Of a DNA stretch of 64,000 bases, positions 8,823 through 17,051 are shown in pieces. How positions within the stretch are numbered: the first letter of the stretch is position 1; each line of letters starts with the position of its first letter. The stretch spans positions 186,001-250,000 of the forward strand of contig NZ_JACSPQ010000006.1 of assembly GCF_014837055.1 (NCBI RefSeq), written 5' to 3'. The notes beneath the pieces are model-generated. The model searched no databases and was not told the DNA's origin. It saw only the letters and a program-made list of their open reading frames with translations. The translations under genes and the position numbers were made by a program. This DNA is from Phocaeicola faecium (GTDB lineage Bacteria > Bacteroidota > Bacteroidia > Bacteroidales > Bacteroidaceae).

Positions 8823-9460
8823 AAAAGACCGTTTATTTTGTAAGTGGTATCGATACCAATATCGGCAAAAGTTATGCTACGGGGTATCTGGCACGGGAAT
8901 GGAACCGGCAGGGCATCCGTACCATTACTCAGAAATTTATCCAGACCGGGAATGTGGAAATCTCGGAAGACATCGAACTTCACCGCAGGATTATGGGAAC
9001 CGGACTGTTGGAGGCAGATTATCAACACCTTACCATGCCCGAAATCTTTACCTATCCTTGTTCGCCGCATCTGGCTGCCGAGATAGACCGTCGGGCTATC
9101 GACTTTGCGAAGATAGAGCGTGCTTCCGAAGAGTTATTGACACAATACGATGCCGTATTGCTGGAGGGGGCAGGCGGACTGATGGTTCCGCTGACGCGCG
9201 ATTTGCTTACCATCGACTACGTTGCCCGGAAAAACTACCCGCTGATACTGGTCACTTCAGGCAGGTTGGGCAGTATCAACCACACATTGCTCAGCCTTGA
9301 GGCGATACAGCGTCGCGGAATCCGCCTTGATGCAGTAATGTACAATCTGTATCCGCAGGAAGAAGACAAAGTTATCCAAACCGATACGGAAAACTATATT
9401 CGTATCTATCTGAAGAAGAATTTTCCGGACACAAAATTCGAGCGTGTTCCTTGCCTGTAA
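8819..9460 (+). CDS. bioD: ATP-dependent dethiobiotin synthetase BioD
   Basis: 213 residues. BioD carboxylates DAPA and closes the ureido ring with ATP to give dethiobiotin. The P-loop is GIDTNIGKSYATG, a variant of the usual GTDTxVGKT, and LLEGAGGLMVPL is the second family signature. The substrate-site segment QKFIQTGN is present in place of the common KPVQTG. It is the last gene of the bio operon, overlapping bioC by four bases; a gap with two strong hairpins follows. Confidence 0.94.
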   Translation: MKKTVYFVSGIDTNIGKSYATGYLAREWNRQGIRTITQKFIQTGNVEISEDIELHRRIMGTGLLEADYQHLTMPEIFTYPCSPHLAAEIDRRAIDFAKIERASEELLTQYDAVLLEGAGGLMVPLTRDLLTIDYVARKNYPLILVTSGRLGSINHTLLSLEAIQRRGIRLDAVMYNLYPQEEDKVIQTDTENYIRIYLKKNFPDTKFERVPCL

Positions 9461-9473
9461 ATGGCTTGCGGAA

Positions 9474-9570
9474 GGGCTGAAAAATTCTATTCGGAGCGTT
9501 GACCAACGCTCCGAATAGAATTGAGTCACTTATCCGCATAGACATAAGAACGCAAGCGGTAGTGTTTGGG
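9474..9570. repeat. Degenerate intergenic repeat, copy 1
   Basis: Shares GAAAAATTCTATTCG plus AGCGTTG with copy 2 at 19045-19074, and AGCGGTAGTGTT with copies at 28035 and 46011. Part of it is a perfect hairpin at 9483-9522. Confidence 0.6.
9483..9522. terminator. Perfect 18-bp hairpin after bioD
   Basis: AATTCTATTCGGAGCGTT pairs perfectly with its complement across a 4-base GACC loop. No T tract follows, so it may end transcription weakly, protect RNA 3' ends, or just be a repeat element. It lies between the convergent bioD and U32 genes. Confidence 0.5.
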
Positions 9571-9610
9571 TAAATAATTTCGGATATCTATCTGTTTGTT
9601 TATCAATGGA

Positions 9611-9650
9611 TTATGAGGCTATTTCAATTTACGTTGAAATAGCCTCATAA
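9611..9650. terminator. Perfect 17-bp hairpin between convergent genes
   Basis: TTATGAGGCTATTTCAA pairs perfectly with its complement across a 6-base loop (TTTACG). It lies between bioD (plus) and the U32 gene (minus), about 95 bases past the U32 stop. A T tract is lacking on both strands; a shared terminator role is inferred from position. Confidence 0.5.
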
Positions 9651-9744
9651 GTTAGGTAAGATTACGGCTTGCGTAAGGTAACTCTTGCGGTAGAAATCCG
9701 GCGGTTGTCAGATTCGGTTGGAAAAGAAAAGAGAAAAGCTGGGT

Positions 9745-11007
9745 TTATTTGTGTTTCAGTTCCTCGGCAGGTACTACCCGATACAGCTTGTCGCTGGGAC
9801 GAATACGCGATGGTACTTTGAAGGAAACGTGCACTCCTTTCTTTACCACATCTACGGGCTTCAGGTTTACCCGTGCTTCTTCTAATGTTACATACATGGC
9901 ACCCGTAGTAGGACCTGTTATCAACAGTTTGTCGCCTACTTTGATTTCGGTGGCTTCGATTAGAAATTCTGCTACGCCGATGTTTGAGAAATATTTGATG
10001 CCCCGTCCGGCATATACCTTGCGTTCCGTGGCTTCCGAACCGTAGTTCTTGCTCCACTCGCCGAGGCGTTGCCCCAAATAATAGCCGTTCCAGAATCCGC
10101 GGTTGAATACCGTTTTCAGGCGCGTATCCCAGTTGTCTTTCTTTTCTTCGGTGAAAGTTCCGTCGAGATACGACCGGATGGCTTCTTTGTAACATTCTAC
10201 CACGGTTTTTACGTACTCAGGCCCGCGTGCGCGTCCTTCTATCTTGAACACCCGAACGCCTGCTTCAATCATCTCGTCCATGAAACGGATGGTTTTCAGG
10301 TCTTTGGGCGACATGATGTATTTGTTATCCACTTCTAATTCGATGTCGCTCTCTTTATCTTTTACAATGTATGAACGGCGGCACACCTGCATACAGGCAC
10401 CCCGGTTGGCAGAGGCGTTCAGCTCGTTGAGGCTGAGGTAGCATTTGCCGGATACTGCCATGCACAACGCTCCGTGGCAGAACATTTCGATGCGTACCGG
10501 CTCGCCCATCGGACCTTTGATTTGTTCACGCTGGATGGTGTCGTAGATGGCACGAACCTGTTTCAGGTTCAGCTCACGCGCCAGTACCACCACGTCGGCA
10601 AAGCGTGCGTAAAATTTCAGTGCTTCGGCATTGCTGATGTTCAGCTGCGTAGACAGATGCACTTCCTGACCCACTTGGTTGCAGTAAGCCATTACAGCTA
10701 CGTCGGCAGCAATTACTGCGCTGATATTCGCTTCTTTGGCTGCGTCTACAATCTTGCGCATCAGCTCAATGTCTTCATCGTAGATAATCGTATTGATGGT
10801 GAGATAGCTTTTTACGTCGTTTTCGGCGCATGTTTGGGCTATTTCTTTTAAATCGTCGATAGTAAATGTGCTTGCCGAGCGGGCACGCATGTTCAGGCTC
10901 TCGATGCCGAAATAGATAGAGTCTGCTCCGGCATGGATGGCGGCAGCCAACGACTCGCGCGAACCGACCGGAGCCATGATTTCAAAGTCTTTTATTGAAT
11001 AGTTCAT
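9745..11007 (-). CDS. Peptidase U32 family protein (TrhP/YegQ-like, probable tRNA hydroxylation)
   Basis: 420 residues. The start is set at 11007 (MNYSIKDFEIMAPVG) because a -7 promoter box lies at 11031-11038, inside the upstream in-frame extension that begins at 11058. U32 proteins such as E. coli TrhP are needed for 5-hydroxyuridine at tRNA position 34; older names call them collagenases. Family marks are APVGSRESLAAAIHAGADSIYFG, a TIM-barrel-like N-terminal half, and the cysteine cluster CHGALCMAVSGKC with further cysteines in RGACMQVCRR, probably for an iron-sulfur cluster. The C-terminal 80 residues are a small beta domain. The peptidase name is historical; the tRNA role is by homology. 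Confidence 0.88.
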   Translation of the reverse strand: MNYSIKDFEIMAPVGSRESLAAAIHAGADSIYFGIESLNMRARSASTFTIDDLKEIAQTCAENDVKSYLTINTIIYDEDIELMRKIVDAAKEANISAVIAADVAVMAYCNQVGQEVHLSTQLNISNAEALKFYARFADVVVLARELNLKQVRAIYDTIQREQIKGPMGEPVRIEMFCHGALCMAVSGKCYLSLNELNASANRGACMQVCRRSYIVKDKESDIELEVDNKYIMSPKDLKTIRFMDEMIEAGVRVFKIEGRARGPEYVKTVVECYKEAIRSYLDGTFTEEKKDNWDTRLKTVFNRGFWNGYYLGQRLGEWSKNYGSEATERKVYAGRGIKYFSNIGVAEFLIEATEIKVGDKLLITGPTTGAMYVTLEEARVNLKPVDVVKKGVHVSFKVPSRIRPSDKLYRVVPAEELKHK

Positions 11008-11030
11008 TGTTAGTAAGTTGATTTCGGATG

Positions 11031-11038
11031 CAAAGTTA
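11031..11038 (-). promoter_or_regulatory. -7 promoter box of U32 gene
   Basis: Minus-strand TAACTTTG lies 23 bases before the ATG at 11007. It decides the start of the U32 gene. Confidence 0.75.
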
Positions 11039-11067
11039 GTGAAGTTTATCGAGAACAACTCTGTTCA

Positions 11068-12348
11068 TCAGCCGTTTTGTGGGACTTTGCTTTTAAAATA
11101 CTCGTATCCGATGCGGCAATAAAGACATTTCTTCGGGTCGCAGTAATTCTTTTTCAGTTGGATGAGCGCTTGACTGTCTCCTGCATGGGCAGCCTCCAAG
11201 CCACATTCTTTCCATAGCCGGATGATGTAATTATTTTCGGGTTTCAATTCTTCCAACAAAGCCGAAGCCCGGTTATACAGGCGTTCGTCTCCTTTATATT
11301 TTCCGTAAGCATACAGAAACGGAATCACCGTATTGATAATGATTAAATCGACGGATGACTGGCTGAGTGTCTTAGGGCGCGAAGGCGAAGTTTCGCCAAA
11401 CACATAATGAGTTAACCAGTAAATCGAAGTACCCCCTTTCAGCATATCCCGCAATTCTTTCAGCGTTTGCATCTCCATTAATCGGGAAAATAATCCTTGC
11501 GAGCGGTGGTACAGGCAAGCTAATTGGGCGATGCGGACGTGCGGAAAATTTCCCGGACGCATACGTAGCAGTTTCCAGCGGCAGCTTTCGGTGAGGTGCA
11601 GGTTAAATTTGTGGCTCAAAAATTGATATTCTTTGATGAGTTGCGCTGTATATTCATCCCTCGGCGGGTCTTCGAGTAATCCGGCTTGTCCGAAAAAGAA
11701 AGCCTCTATCTGAAACAAACTGTCGCGATGTTTCCCCACGGCTTGCAAAGGTATGGTTTTTGCCCAAAGTTCGAAAGCATCATTGTTTACGCCGAAGCCG
11801 AAATTTCGGGCAAGTGTGACGAAAAAAGCATCTTCCCAATTCTGGTTACAGATGTTTAACCGTTGGTAAATCTGTTCGGTCTTCTGTTCGAAGCGTTCGG
11901 TTTGCAGGCTGGATAGAAAACTGTGGACCATGAGCGGTGGAAGGTGAGGTATCAGACGGTAACACGCCGGATAATGAGTGGTTTGAAGCAACTCATTATA
12001 ATTGTCCGATAACTGAGGCGGGTAATGAAACTCCAGTTGCGGTATCGGTTTGCCGTCTGTACGGAAAGTAGGAGAGTCGGTGCAGGACACCACATGCAGA
12101 ATCACCGAATCGTAAGCCTTGTCAGTTTGGTGATTATGGCGTTGCCAGTCTGAAGCCCGTTCGTGAATTTCAATGTTTCCCACCCATAGAATGCCGTTCA
12201 GCTTGATTTTTGCATTGAAAAAATCCGGTCCCGAATTCGGATTCGGCAACCCCGGGTCGATAATTTCCACCAACTGCCCGTCGGTAGTATAAAGAGGATT
12301 AAGCGGGAACATTTTATGTTTCCACGCATAATGTAAGAGCTGTTCCAT
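11068..12348 (-). CDS. DUF2851 family protein
   Basis: 426 residues, recognised as the Bacteroidetes-wide DUF2851 family of unknown function. The conserved N-terminus (LPNPNSGPDFFNAKIKLNG, then GNIEIHERASDW) is clear. The C-terminus has four cysteines in a short stretch (CDPKKCLYCRIGYEY), which could bind metal. No signal peptide or membrane segment is seen, so it is probably cytoplasmic. It has its own -7 promoter box and is followed by the U32 gene 60 bases downstream on the same strand, with that gene's own promoter in the gap. Confidence 0.85.
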   Translation of the reverse strand: MEQLLHYAWKHKMFPLNPLYTTDGQLVEIIDPGLPNPNSGPDFFNAKIKLNGILWVGNIEIHERASDWQRHNHQTDKAYDSVILHVVSCTDSPTFRTDGKPIPQLEFHYPPQLSDNYNELLQTTHYPACYRLIPHLPPLMVHSFLSSLQTERFEQKTEQIYQRLNICNQNWEDAFFVTLARNFGFGVNNDAFELWAKTIPLQAVGKHRDSLFQIEAFFFGQAGLLEDPPRDEYTAQLIKEYQFLSHKFNLHLTESCRWKLLRMRPGNFPHVRIAQLACLYHRSQGLFSRLMEMQTLKELRDMLKGGTSIYWLTHYVFGETSPSRPKTLSQSSVDLIIINTVIPFLYAYGKYKGDERLYNRASALLEELKPENNYIIRLWKECGLEAAHAGDSQALIQLKKNYCDPKKCLYCRIGYEYFKSKVPQNG

Positions 12349-12373
12349 TGTTAATGAAGATGTAAATGTTTGT

Positions 12374-12381
12374 CAAAAGTA
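12374..12381 (-). promoter_or_regulatory. -7 promoter box of DUF2851 gene
   Basis: Minus-strand TACTTTTG, 25 bases before the start codon. It is back to back with the dapB promoter, so the two -7 boxes are 21 bases apart. Confidence 0.6.
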
Positions 12382-12402
12382 ATGATTAATAGCGAAAAAC
12401 GT

Positions 12403-12410
12403 TATCTTTG
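12403..12410 (+). promoter_or_regulatory. -7 promoter box of dapB operon
   Basis: TATCTTTG, 22 bases before the dapB ATG. Confidence 0.75.
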
Positions 12411-12432
12411 CGATTAAATTTAGCGACAGATT

Positions 12433-13188
12433 ATGAAAATAGCATTGATTGGATATGGAAAAATGGGGAAGGAAATCGAACAGATTGCGCTTTCCCGCGG
12501 GCATGAGATTGTTTGTGTGATTGACATAAATAACCGTCAGGACTTCGACTCAGATGCATTCCGTTCGGCAGACGTGGCAATCGAGTTTACGGCTCCCTCT
12601 GTGGCATACGGTAACTGCATGGAAGCTTTCCGTCAGGGCGTGAAAGTGGTTTCGGGCAGCACCGGATGGATGGGCGAGCATGGCGATGAAATGCGCCGTT
12701 TGTGTGAGACGGAAGGGAAAACGCTGTTTTGGGCATCTAACTTCAGCTTGGGTGTTGCCATTTTCTCTGCCGTAAACAAGTATCTGGCAAAGATTATGAA
12801 CGATTTCCCGAACTACGAGGTGTCGATGGTAGAAACTCACCACGTACATAAACTGGATGCTCCCAGCGGCACGGCTATCACACTTGCCGAGGGAATTCTG
12901 GAGAATATCGACCGAAAAGACAAATGGGTGATGGGTACGCTGACTGCCCCCGACGGTACGGTGAGCGGTACAACCCAGTGTGCTCCCAACGAATTGCCGG
13001 TGAGTGCTATCCGTCGCGGAGAAGTCCCCGGAATCCATACTATAAAATACGAATCGGAAGCCGATTCGATAGTGATTACTCACGATGCGAAAAACCGGAA
13101 AGGATTTGCGTTGGGAGCTGTGTTGGCAGCAGAATACACCGCTACGCACACAGGTTTTTTAGGGATGAATGACTTATTTCATTTTTAA
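12433..13188 (+). CDS. dapB: 4-hydroxy-tetrahydrodipicolinate reductase DapB
   Basis: 251 residues. It reduces hydroxytetrahydrodipicolinate with NAD(P)H in the lysine and diaminopimelate pathway. The N-terminal Rossmann motif is IGYGKMGKEIEQ and the catalytic motif is ETHHVHKLDAPSGTA (His136-Lys140 region). IRRGEVPGIHTI is a further DapB signature. The protein is a little shorter than the E. coli enzyme (273), as is usual in Bacteroidetes. lepB follows after 3 bases, so the genes share a transcript. Confidence 0.96.
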   Translation: MKIALIGYGKMGKEIEQIALSRGHEIVCVIDINNRQDFDSDAFRSADVAIEFTAPSVAYGNCMEAFRQGVKVVSGSTGWMGEHGDEMRRLCETEGKTLFWASNFSLGVAIFSAVNKYLAKIMNDFPNYEVSMVETHHVHKLDAPSGTAITLAEGILENIDRKDKWVMGTLTAPDGTVSGTTQCAPNELPVSAIRRGEVPGIHTIKYESEADSIVITHDAKNRKGFALGAVLAAEYTATHTGFLGMNDLFHF

Positions 13189-13191
13189 GAT

Positions 13192-14721
13192 ATGAAGATA
13201 GAAGCTTCGCGTAAACAGTGGATAAAGTTAAGCATCGTAATGGTGCTTTACCTGTTATTCCTACTTTGGTTGAAAAGCTGGTTGGGGCTGATTGTTGTTC
13301 CGTTTATCTTCGATGCTTATATCACGAAAAAAATTCCGTGGACGTGGTGGAAGAAATCGAAAAATAAAACAGTGCTCACTGTTATGGGATGGGTTGACGC
13401 CATTGTGTTCGCATTGGTGGCTGTTTATTTTGTCAACCTTTACTTCTTTCAAAACTATGTGATTCCATCTTCTTCGCTCGAAAAATCATTGCTGGTGGGC
13501 GATTACTTGTTTGTCAGCAAGATGAGTTATGGAGCACGTATTCCGCAAACACCGCTTCACATGCCGTTGACACAACATACATTGCCAATCCTAAATTGCA
13601 AATCGTATCTCGATTATCCGCATTGGGACTATAAGCGTGTGGAAGGACTGGGTGAAGTAAAGCTGAACGATATTGTGGTATTCAATTTCCCGGCAGGCGA
13701 CAGTGTGGCAGCTAAAGCACAAGCAGAAGGATTATACCAACTGGCATATCCCATTGGTCAGAGTATTTCTCAGCCTGTAGACCTTTCGAAATTGTCACCG
13801 GAGCAACAGCTTCAGGCGTATGATTTCTATTATCATACCGGTATACAATATATAAAAGAACATCCGGAAGATTTCGGGGAAATCCTGTCTCGTCCGGTAG
13901 ACAGAAGGGAAAACTACGTAAAACGCTGCGTCGGACTGCCCGGACAAACACTTCAGATTAAAGATAAGATTGTTTATTTAGACGGTCGGCCTAATAAAGA
14001 ACCTGATAACGTACAGTATCGATACGATGTGAAATTCAAACATTGTCGTGCCGAGTTGTGGACTTCTTTATTCTGCGTTAATAGCGTAGGCAGCGGATAT
14101 ACTTTGCAGCCGGGACGTACGATGGCCGATATTACGGCTTATATTGGAATACCTGAAGAAATCATTGATGAATTTAACATCAGTGCCGATGATTTGTCGG
14201 GAACACCTTCGCAGGATGGTGTGATACGTATGCCTCTTACCGAGGGTGCCAAGCAAGCACTACTTGCGCGGAAAGACATTGTAGTCTCTATCACAGATGT
14301 TCCGAGTGATAATATGGGCGGATTGTATCCTATGAATAAATTAACCGGTTGGACGGTAGATAATTACGGCCCGGTATGGATACCCAAGAAAGGGGAGACC
14401 ATTGATTTGACATTAGATAACTTGCCTGTTTATGAACGTCCTATCCGTAATTATGAAGGAAATACGTTGGCTGTAAAAGACGGAAAGATTTACATTAACG
14501 GCAAAGAAACAACGAAATACACCTTTAAGATGGACTATTACTGGATGATGGGCGACAATCGGCATAACTCTGCCGACTCTCGTTTTTGGGGATTTGTGCC
14601 CGAAGACCATATTGTAGGTAAGCCCATCTTTATCTGGCTGTCGCTCGACCAAGACCATGGATGGTTGGACGGCAAGATTCGTTGGGACCGTTTGTTCCGA
14701 TTCGTGGATTCGATAAAATAA
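13192..14721 (+). CDS. lepB: Signal peptidase I LepB
   Basis: 509 residues, S26 family. It cuts signal peptides from exported proteins on the outer face of the inner membrane. Hydrophobic segments lie near residues 13-40 and 65-85, so it has an N-terminal membrane anchor. The catalytic serine is Ser95 in IPSSSLEKSL (aligned with IPSGSMMPTL of E. coli) and the catalytic lysine is Lys244 in YVKRCVGLPG. The C-terminal box is MGDNRHNSADSRFWGFVP. It is longer than E. coli LepB (324) because of an insert between the Ser and Lys boxes and another before the last box. It is translated just after dapB and followed by an inactive-looking paralogue. Confidence 0.94.
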   Translation: MKIEASRKQWIKLSIVMVLYLLFLLWLKSWLGLIVVPFIFDAYITKKIPWTWWKKSKNKTVLTVMGWVDAIVFALVAVYFVNLYFFQNYVIPSSSLEKSLLVGDYLFVSKMSYGARIPQTPLHMPLTQHTLPILNCKSYLDYPHWDYKRVEGLGEVKLNDIVVFNFPAGDSVAAKAQAEGLYQLAYPIGQSISQPVDLSKLSPEQQLQAYDFYYHTGIQYIKEHPEDFGEILSRPVDRRENYVKRCVGLPGQTLQIKDKIVYLDGRPNKEPDNVQYRYDVKFKHCRAELWTSLFCVNSVGSGYTLQPGRTMADITAYIGIPEEIIDEFNISADDLSGTPSQDGVIRMPLTEGAKQALLARKDIVVSITDVPSDNMGGLYPMNKLTGWTVDNYGPVWIPKKGETIDLTLDNLPVYERPIRNYEGNTLAVKDGKIYINGKETTKYTFKMDYYWMMGDNRHNSADSRFWGFVPEDHIVGKPIFIWLSLDQDHGWLDGKIRWDRLFRFVDSIK

Positions 14722-14734
14722 TGATTGTTAACCG

Positions 14735-15649
14735 GTGGAAAACAGACGCTGGACGGTATGGCTGAAAGCAATAGGCGGGGCGATTGTCGCGGTATTGCTG
14801 GTTAGAATGTTCCTTATCACTTCTTGCGTAATTCCTTCTTCGGGTATGGAAAACAGCTTATACGAAGGCGAAGGAGTATTGGTGAATAAATGGAGCTACG
14901 GTCTGCGTATGCCTTTTCCGTCTGTTTTCGGATACCATCGGTTGGCGGAATCTCCGGTAAAGCGGGGAGATATCATTCTGTTCAATAACCCCAATCCTAC
15001 AGATAAAACGATACGCATCGAGCAGAGAAAACTGTTTATAAGCCGATGTATCGGTGTATCGGGTGATACACTGATGCTGAACCGTGAACTGATGGACGTG
15101 AAAAGCGAGGTATTGAGTCCGGATAGTAAAGCGCTGTATGTTTATCCTTCAGCGGCAGAAGATACGGTATTGGCTGTGCTTGATTCGTTAGGGATAACCG
15201 GAAATGTACTTGCCGGATATACTCCCGAAGGGAAATACATCCGCAGCTTCAGCCATTATGAATATTACCTTATCCGTCAGAAGTTAGAAGGGAAGGTGAA
15301 GATAGCCCGGCTGGACGAGAAAAACGAACAGGAAGTCCACCCGTTTATCGTGCCTCGTAAGAATGTGCCGGTAAAAGTTTATCCGTGGAATGTAACGCTG
15401 CTTTGTAATATCATAATTAATCACGAACATCGGCAGGCAGAAGTCCGTCGTGATACACTTTGGGTAGAAGGTAAGCCGGTGTCTGCTTATACGTTCAGTA
15501 AAAATTATTATTGGGTAGCTTCGAACGACCCGGTGAACTTACAGGATTCACGCCTTTTTGGTTTCGTGCCCGAAGACCATGTGATTGGTAAGGCATGGCG
15601 CATTTGGCTGACCTCACGCAAAGGACGCTTCTTTCGGCGTGTGCAATAA
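14735..15649 (+). CDS. Signal peptidase I homologue lacking both catalytic residues
   Basis: 304 residues from a GTG start. It has one N-terminal membrane segment (about residues 12-29) and the overall S26 layout. In the first box the sequence is IPSSGMENSL, with Gly37 where the catalytic serine should be. In the lysine box it is FISRCIGVSGD, with Ser103 in place of the catalytic lysine. The last box is degenerate (ASNDPVNLQDSRLFGFVP in place of GDNRxNSxDSR). It is therefore probably not a normal signal peptidase. It could help or regulate the active LepB encoded 13 bases upstream, act as a chaperone, or use Ser36 in some other way. The frame is intact, so it is not a decaying pseudogene. Confidence 0.88.
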   Translation: MENRRWTVWLKAIGGAIVAVLLVRMFLITSCVIPSSGMENSLYEGEGVLVNKWSYGLRMPFPSVFGYHRLAESPVKRGDIILFNNPNPTDKTIRIEQRKLFISRCIGVSGDTLMLNRELMDVKSEVLSPDSKALYVYPSAAEDTVLAVLDSLGITGNVLAGYTPEGKYIRSFSHYEYYLIRQKLEGKVKIARLDEKNEQEVHPFIVPRKNVPVKVYPWNVTLLCNIIINHEHRQAEVRRDTLWVEGKPVSAYTFSKNYYWVASNDPVNLQDSRLFGFVPEDHVIGKAWRIWLTSRKGRFFRRVQ

Positions 15650-15662
15650 ATACAAGTAAAAG

Positions 15663-16304
15663 ATGAATGGTAAACAAGTAATATTAAGTTCTGCATATTT
15701 AGCTCCGATAGAATATTATACAAAACTGCTCGCTTACGATACGGCATATATTGAGCGTTACGACCATTATATGAAACAAACCTTCCGTAACCGTTGTGTC
15801 ATAGCATCGGCAGGTGGAGCTTTGGCATTGACGATTCCTACGGAAAAGAGCGACGAAGGGAAGTGTTTGATGAAAGATATCCGGATTTCCGACCACGGGA
15901 ATTGGCGGCATGTACATTGGAATGCTTTTGTAGCAGGATATAAGCATAGTCCTTTCTTCGATTATTATGCCGATGAGTTTCGGGGATTCTTCGAACGGAA
16001 ATATACGTTTCTGTTCGATTTCAACATGGAACTGTGTCAATGGGTGTGCGAACAGATAGACATGCAGCCCCGTCTTGTTCCAACTTCCGATTACCTGACC
16101 GCTCCGGAGGGAATGGACGATTTCAGAGAACGTATTCATCCCAAACATCCGTATGCCGAAACAGATCCCGATTTTGTTCCGGCGGTTTATTATCAGGTGT
16201 TTGACCAGAAACAAGGTTTTATCCCCAATTTGAGCATTGCTGATTTACTGTTCAATATGGGGCCGGAAAGTCTTATCGTACTCCATTCTTCATATAATTG
16301 TTAA
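15663..16304 (+). CDS. WbqC family protein
   Basis: 213 residues, recognised as the WbqC-like family (also in O-antigen loci of other bacteria) with unknown biochemical role. The start ILSSAYLAPIEYYTKLL and the core WRHVHWNAFVAGYKHSPFF, followed by FFDYYADEF, fit this family. There is no signal peptide. It lies 13 bases after the signal peptidase paralogue and is probably the last gene of the dapB-lepB operon, since the next gene has its own promoter box. In Bacteroidetes this position next to lepB seems to be common (from memory, unchecked). Confidence 0.8.
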   Translation: MNGKQVILSSAYLAPIEYYTKLLAYDTAYIERYDHYMKQTFRNRCVIASAGGALALTIPTEKSDEGKCLMKDIRISDHGNWRHVHWNAFVAGYKHSPFFDYYADEFRGFFERKYTFLFDFNMELCQWVCEQIDMQPRLVPTSDYLTAPEGMDDFRERIHPKHPYAETDPDFVPAVYYQVFDQKQGFIPNLSIADLLFNMGPESLIVLHSSYNC

Positions 16305-16343
16305 TTCTTTCTCCTTCGTTCTGCGTTCTTCATTTTAATATTG

Positions 16344-16351
16344 TACCTTTG
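16344..16351 (+). promoter_or_regulatory. -7 promoter box of rhomboid operon
   Basis: TACCTTTG, 25 bases before the ATG at 16377. Confidence 0.75.
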
Positions 16352-16376
16352 CGACTGATTATCAACGATAGAAAAT

Positions 16377-17051
16377 ATGAATAATTTACCAACCGTAACC
16401 AAAAACTTACTTATTATTAACCTGTTGTGTTTTTTAGGCACAATAGTGGCACGGCGATATGGGATAGATGTGGAGAATATGTTGGGACTCCACTTCTTTT
16501 TAGCATCCGACTTTAATCTGGCGCAGTTCTTCACTTATATGTTTATGCACGCCAACTTCTCGCACATATTCTTTAATATGTTTGCGGTATGGATGTTCGG
16601 GCGCGTACTGGAGCAGGTATGGGGACCGAAACGTTTTCTTACTTACTACTTGGTTTGCGGAATCGGAGCAGGTGTGATACAAGAGCTGGTGCAATTCATC
16701 GAATATACGATGGTATGGTCGAATTATGAGAGCGTAAACACCGGTCTCGATATCATTCCGATGAGTGTATTCTTAAACGAACTGACTACCGTCGGTGCGT
16801 CGGGAGCCGTGTATGGCATTCTGCTGGCTTTCGGTATGTTGTTTCCCAATAGTCAGATGTTTGTTTTCCCGATACCCGTCCCGATAAAAGCCAAATACTT
16901 TGTTATCGGTTACGCGGCGCTTGAGCTGGTTCTGGGTATCACAGGAGGCGATGGCGTAGCTCATTTCGCCCATTTGGGAGGCATGTTGTTCGGACTGATA
17001 TTCATTATATATTGGAGGAAGAAAAATGGCGGTGGGCAGATTTATTACTGA
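16377..17051 (+). CDS. Rhomboid family intramembrane serine protease
   Basis: 224 residues with about six membrane segments. Rhomboids cut membrane proteins within the bilayer. The catalytic serine is Ser142 in VGASGAVYG (GxSG motif) and the partner histidine is His199 in AHFAHLGG. The HANFSHIFFNMFAVWMFG segment is the conserved region of the second membrane helix. The next rhomboid gene starts 26 bases before this one ends, in another frame, so the two are made from one transcript. Confidence 0.93.
   Translation: MNNLPTVTKNLLIINLLCFLGTIVARRYGIDVENMLGLHFFLASDFNLAQFFTYMFMHANFSHIFFNMFAVWMFGRVLEQVWGPKRFLTYYLVCGIGAGVIQELVQFIEYTMVWSNYESVNTGLDIIPMSVFLNELTTVGASGAVYGILLAFGMLFPNSQMFVFPIPVPIKAKYFVIGYAALELVLGITGGDGVAHFAHLGGMLFGLIFIIYWRKKNGGGQIYY

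Noticed and set aside
9662-10195. 177-residue minus-strand ORF overlapping the U32 gene end
   Set aside because: It is in another frame of the same strand, rich in Arg and Ser, and lacks any family motif.
14735-15649. Pseudogene call for the second signal peptidase homologue
   Set aside because: Despite the lost catalytic residues, the frame is intact over 304 codons with a membrane anchor and coherent end, so it is treated as a real gene.
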